Shown here: positions 63,139 through 64,000 of the stretch, in pieces
Numbering within the stretch: the stretch's first letter is position 1
Layout of the letters: each line of letters opens with the position of its first letter
Source of the DNA: Caprimulgus europaeus
Taxonomy: Eukaryota > Chordata > Aves > Caprimulgiformes > Caprimulgidae
Length of the DNA: 64,000 nt
Assembly (NCBI GenBank): GCA_907165065.1
Contig: OU015538.1
Span: 16,569,165-16,633,164, forward strand
Direction of reading: 5' to 3'
Position numbers and translations under genes: made by a program
The notes under the pieces: model-generated
What the model saw: the letters and a program-made list of their open reading frames with translations, nothing else
Told to the model about the DNA's origin: nothing
The model's database searches: none

Positions 63139-64000
63139 TTATATAATTAAATACTCTTTCAATTGCTTTCCCTGAAAAATCACCCAGGGAATGACTGATA
63201 CACAAACTTTTCAAGCTTTGAAAGATAAGTTGTAATTGCATTAATGCAAAACTGATGCCTTCAGTATTTTTCCTGGTCTAACTGGTTGAAATTTAGGAAA
63301 TCAGTCTACTTTCACAAGAAAAGAGTCTCCGTTGACTTGCAGTGCAGGAGATGAAGGCAGCAAAACTTACTTTGGCTTTGCAAGACAGCAGATGAGGCAG
63401 AAAACCCAGGGAATTCTCTCTCCTTGCTCCAAAGACCTTTTTTACATAGATGCCTTGCAGAACTGTACTGTTAATGAACTTAGAGGAGAACTGCTCTGAC
63501 ACCGTTATGGCTTGAATTTCTTCACTGATGCCCCAAGAGTATTTTCTCTGATCTGTCTGTACTTTTATATTGTTCTAATTATGTATTTTAATTTCCTTTT
63601 GTCCTTAAATCCTCAAAACGATTACCCTTATATTATCCATATGTCTTTTTAATTCTTTATTACACTGGCTGATAAATAATCATAGTGTCAAATCCTGCTT
63701 GTCTTAGTGTTTTTGAGCTGGTAGGAATACTCTGGGTAGCTAATTAAACTGTAATATATAGGAAAATGTATTATAGATAAGGAGAACAATTGCCAGAAAC
63801 TACATTATGAAATGTCTGTCTGTTAAAGTTGACTAGTTTAAATATTGATCAAGTCAAACAGAAGAATCAATGTCAGATACTGAGAGGGATTTTAAGCAGC
63901 AGAATACAACTTTATTTAGCATTATATTTTCTCTCCCACCTCTTAAATAAATCATTTAACTCTTTCTAATATATTGAGCTCCAAACATCTGTCTAGTGAA

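Larger units (their letters stand above)
44001..64000. other. Non-coding flank upstream of DIAPH2, distal part
   Basis: AT-rich sequence with no recognisable gene. It holds the CR1 fragment, the CpG-enriched exon-like segment at 46 kb, another exon-like segment at 58.4 kb, and several simple repeats, all listed separately. The stretch 59-63 kb shows nothing more than an isolated B-box-like word, a short 11-bp tandem and an AT repeat. Confidence 0.6.

Noticed and set aside
1..64000. CRISPR arrays, prokaryotic operons, insertion sequences or phage
   Set aside because: The composition, CpG depletion outside one island, splice signals and CR1 fragment all point to vertebrate nuclear DNA. No regularly spaced repeats or compact gene arrays are present.

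Overview
The window looks like a stretch of vertebrate nuclear genome, most probably from a bird or another sauropsid. It is AT-rich, nearly all non-coding, and poor in interspersed repeats. It has one clear CpG island and one recognisable CR1 (LINE) 3' end, the retroposon family typical of bird genomes. There are no prokaryotic operons, CRISPR arrays, rRNA genes or convincing tRNA genes.

Only one protein-coding exon can be named with confidence. On the minus strand inside the CpG island, 12487-12606 encodes the first 40 residues of a diaphanous-related formin. I assign it to DIAPH2 because the N-terminus, with its GAGGG-EEP stretch, KRS and a final NKPKL, follows human DIAPH2 as I remember it and not DIAPH1 or DIAPH3. 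The exon ends at a GTGAGC splice donor, so positions 12486 down to 1 are the 5' part of DIAPH2 intron 1. I found no second exon there.

The promoter appears bidirectional. Between the DIAPH2 start codon and about 12930 lie three NRF1-like palindromes within 61 bp, an Sp1-type GC box inside a four-run G-quadruplex motif, a YY1-type ATGGCGG and a consensus kappaB decamer. The last two fall in a possible first exon of a plus-strand transcript: ATG at 12928 in strong Kozak context, splice donor at 12972. That divergent transcript is an inference. It could be a long non-coding RNA.

From about 13.2 kb to 64 kb the window reads as a gene desert upstream of DIAPH2. Items standing out are: a 23-bp exact direct repeat 953 bp apart (16654 and 17607); an inverted pair of perfect POU octamers (16312-16341); three exon-like segments with good splice signals (19407-19524, 45973-46368, 58368-58430), the middle one holding a local cluster of CpGs; a GC-rich patch followed by TATAAAA (20300-20447); two CTCF-like motifs in the same orientation (31847 and 40764); the CR1 fragment (49369-49500); and several homopolymer or dinucleotide tracts. 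Open frames of 60-150 codons scattered through the window are of the number and size expected by chance in AT-rich DNA. I found no undescribed protein system. The most interesting signals are regulatory.
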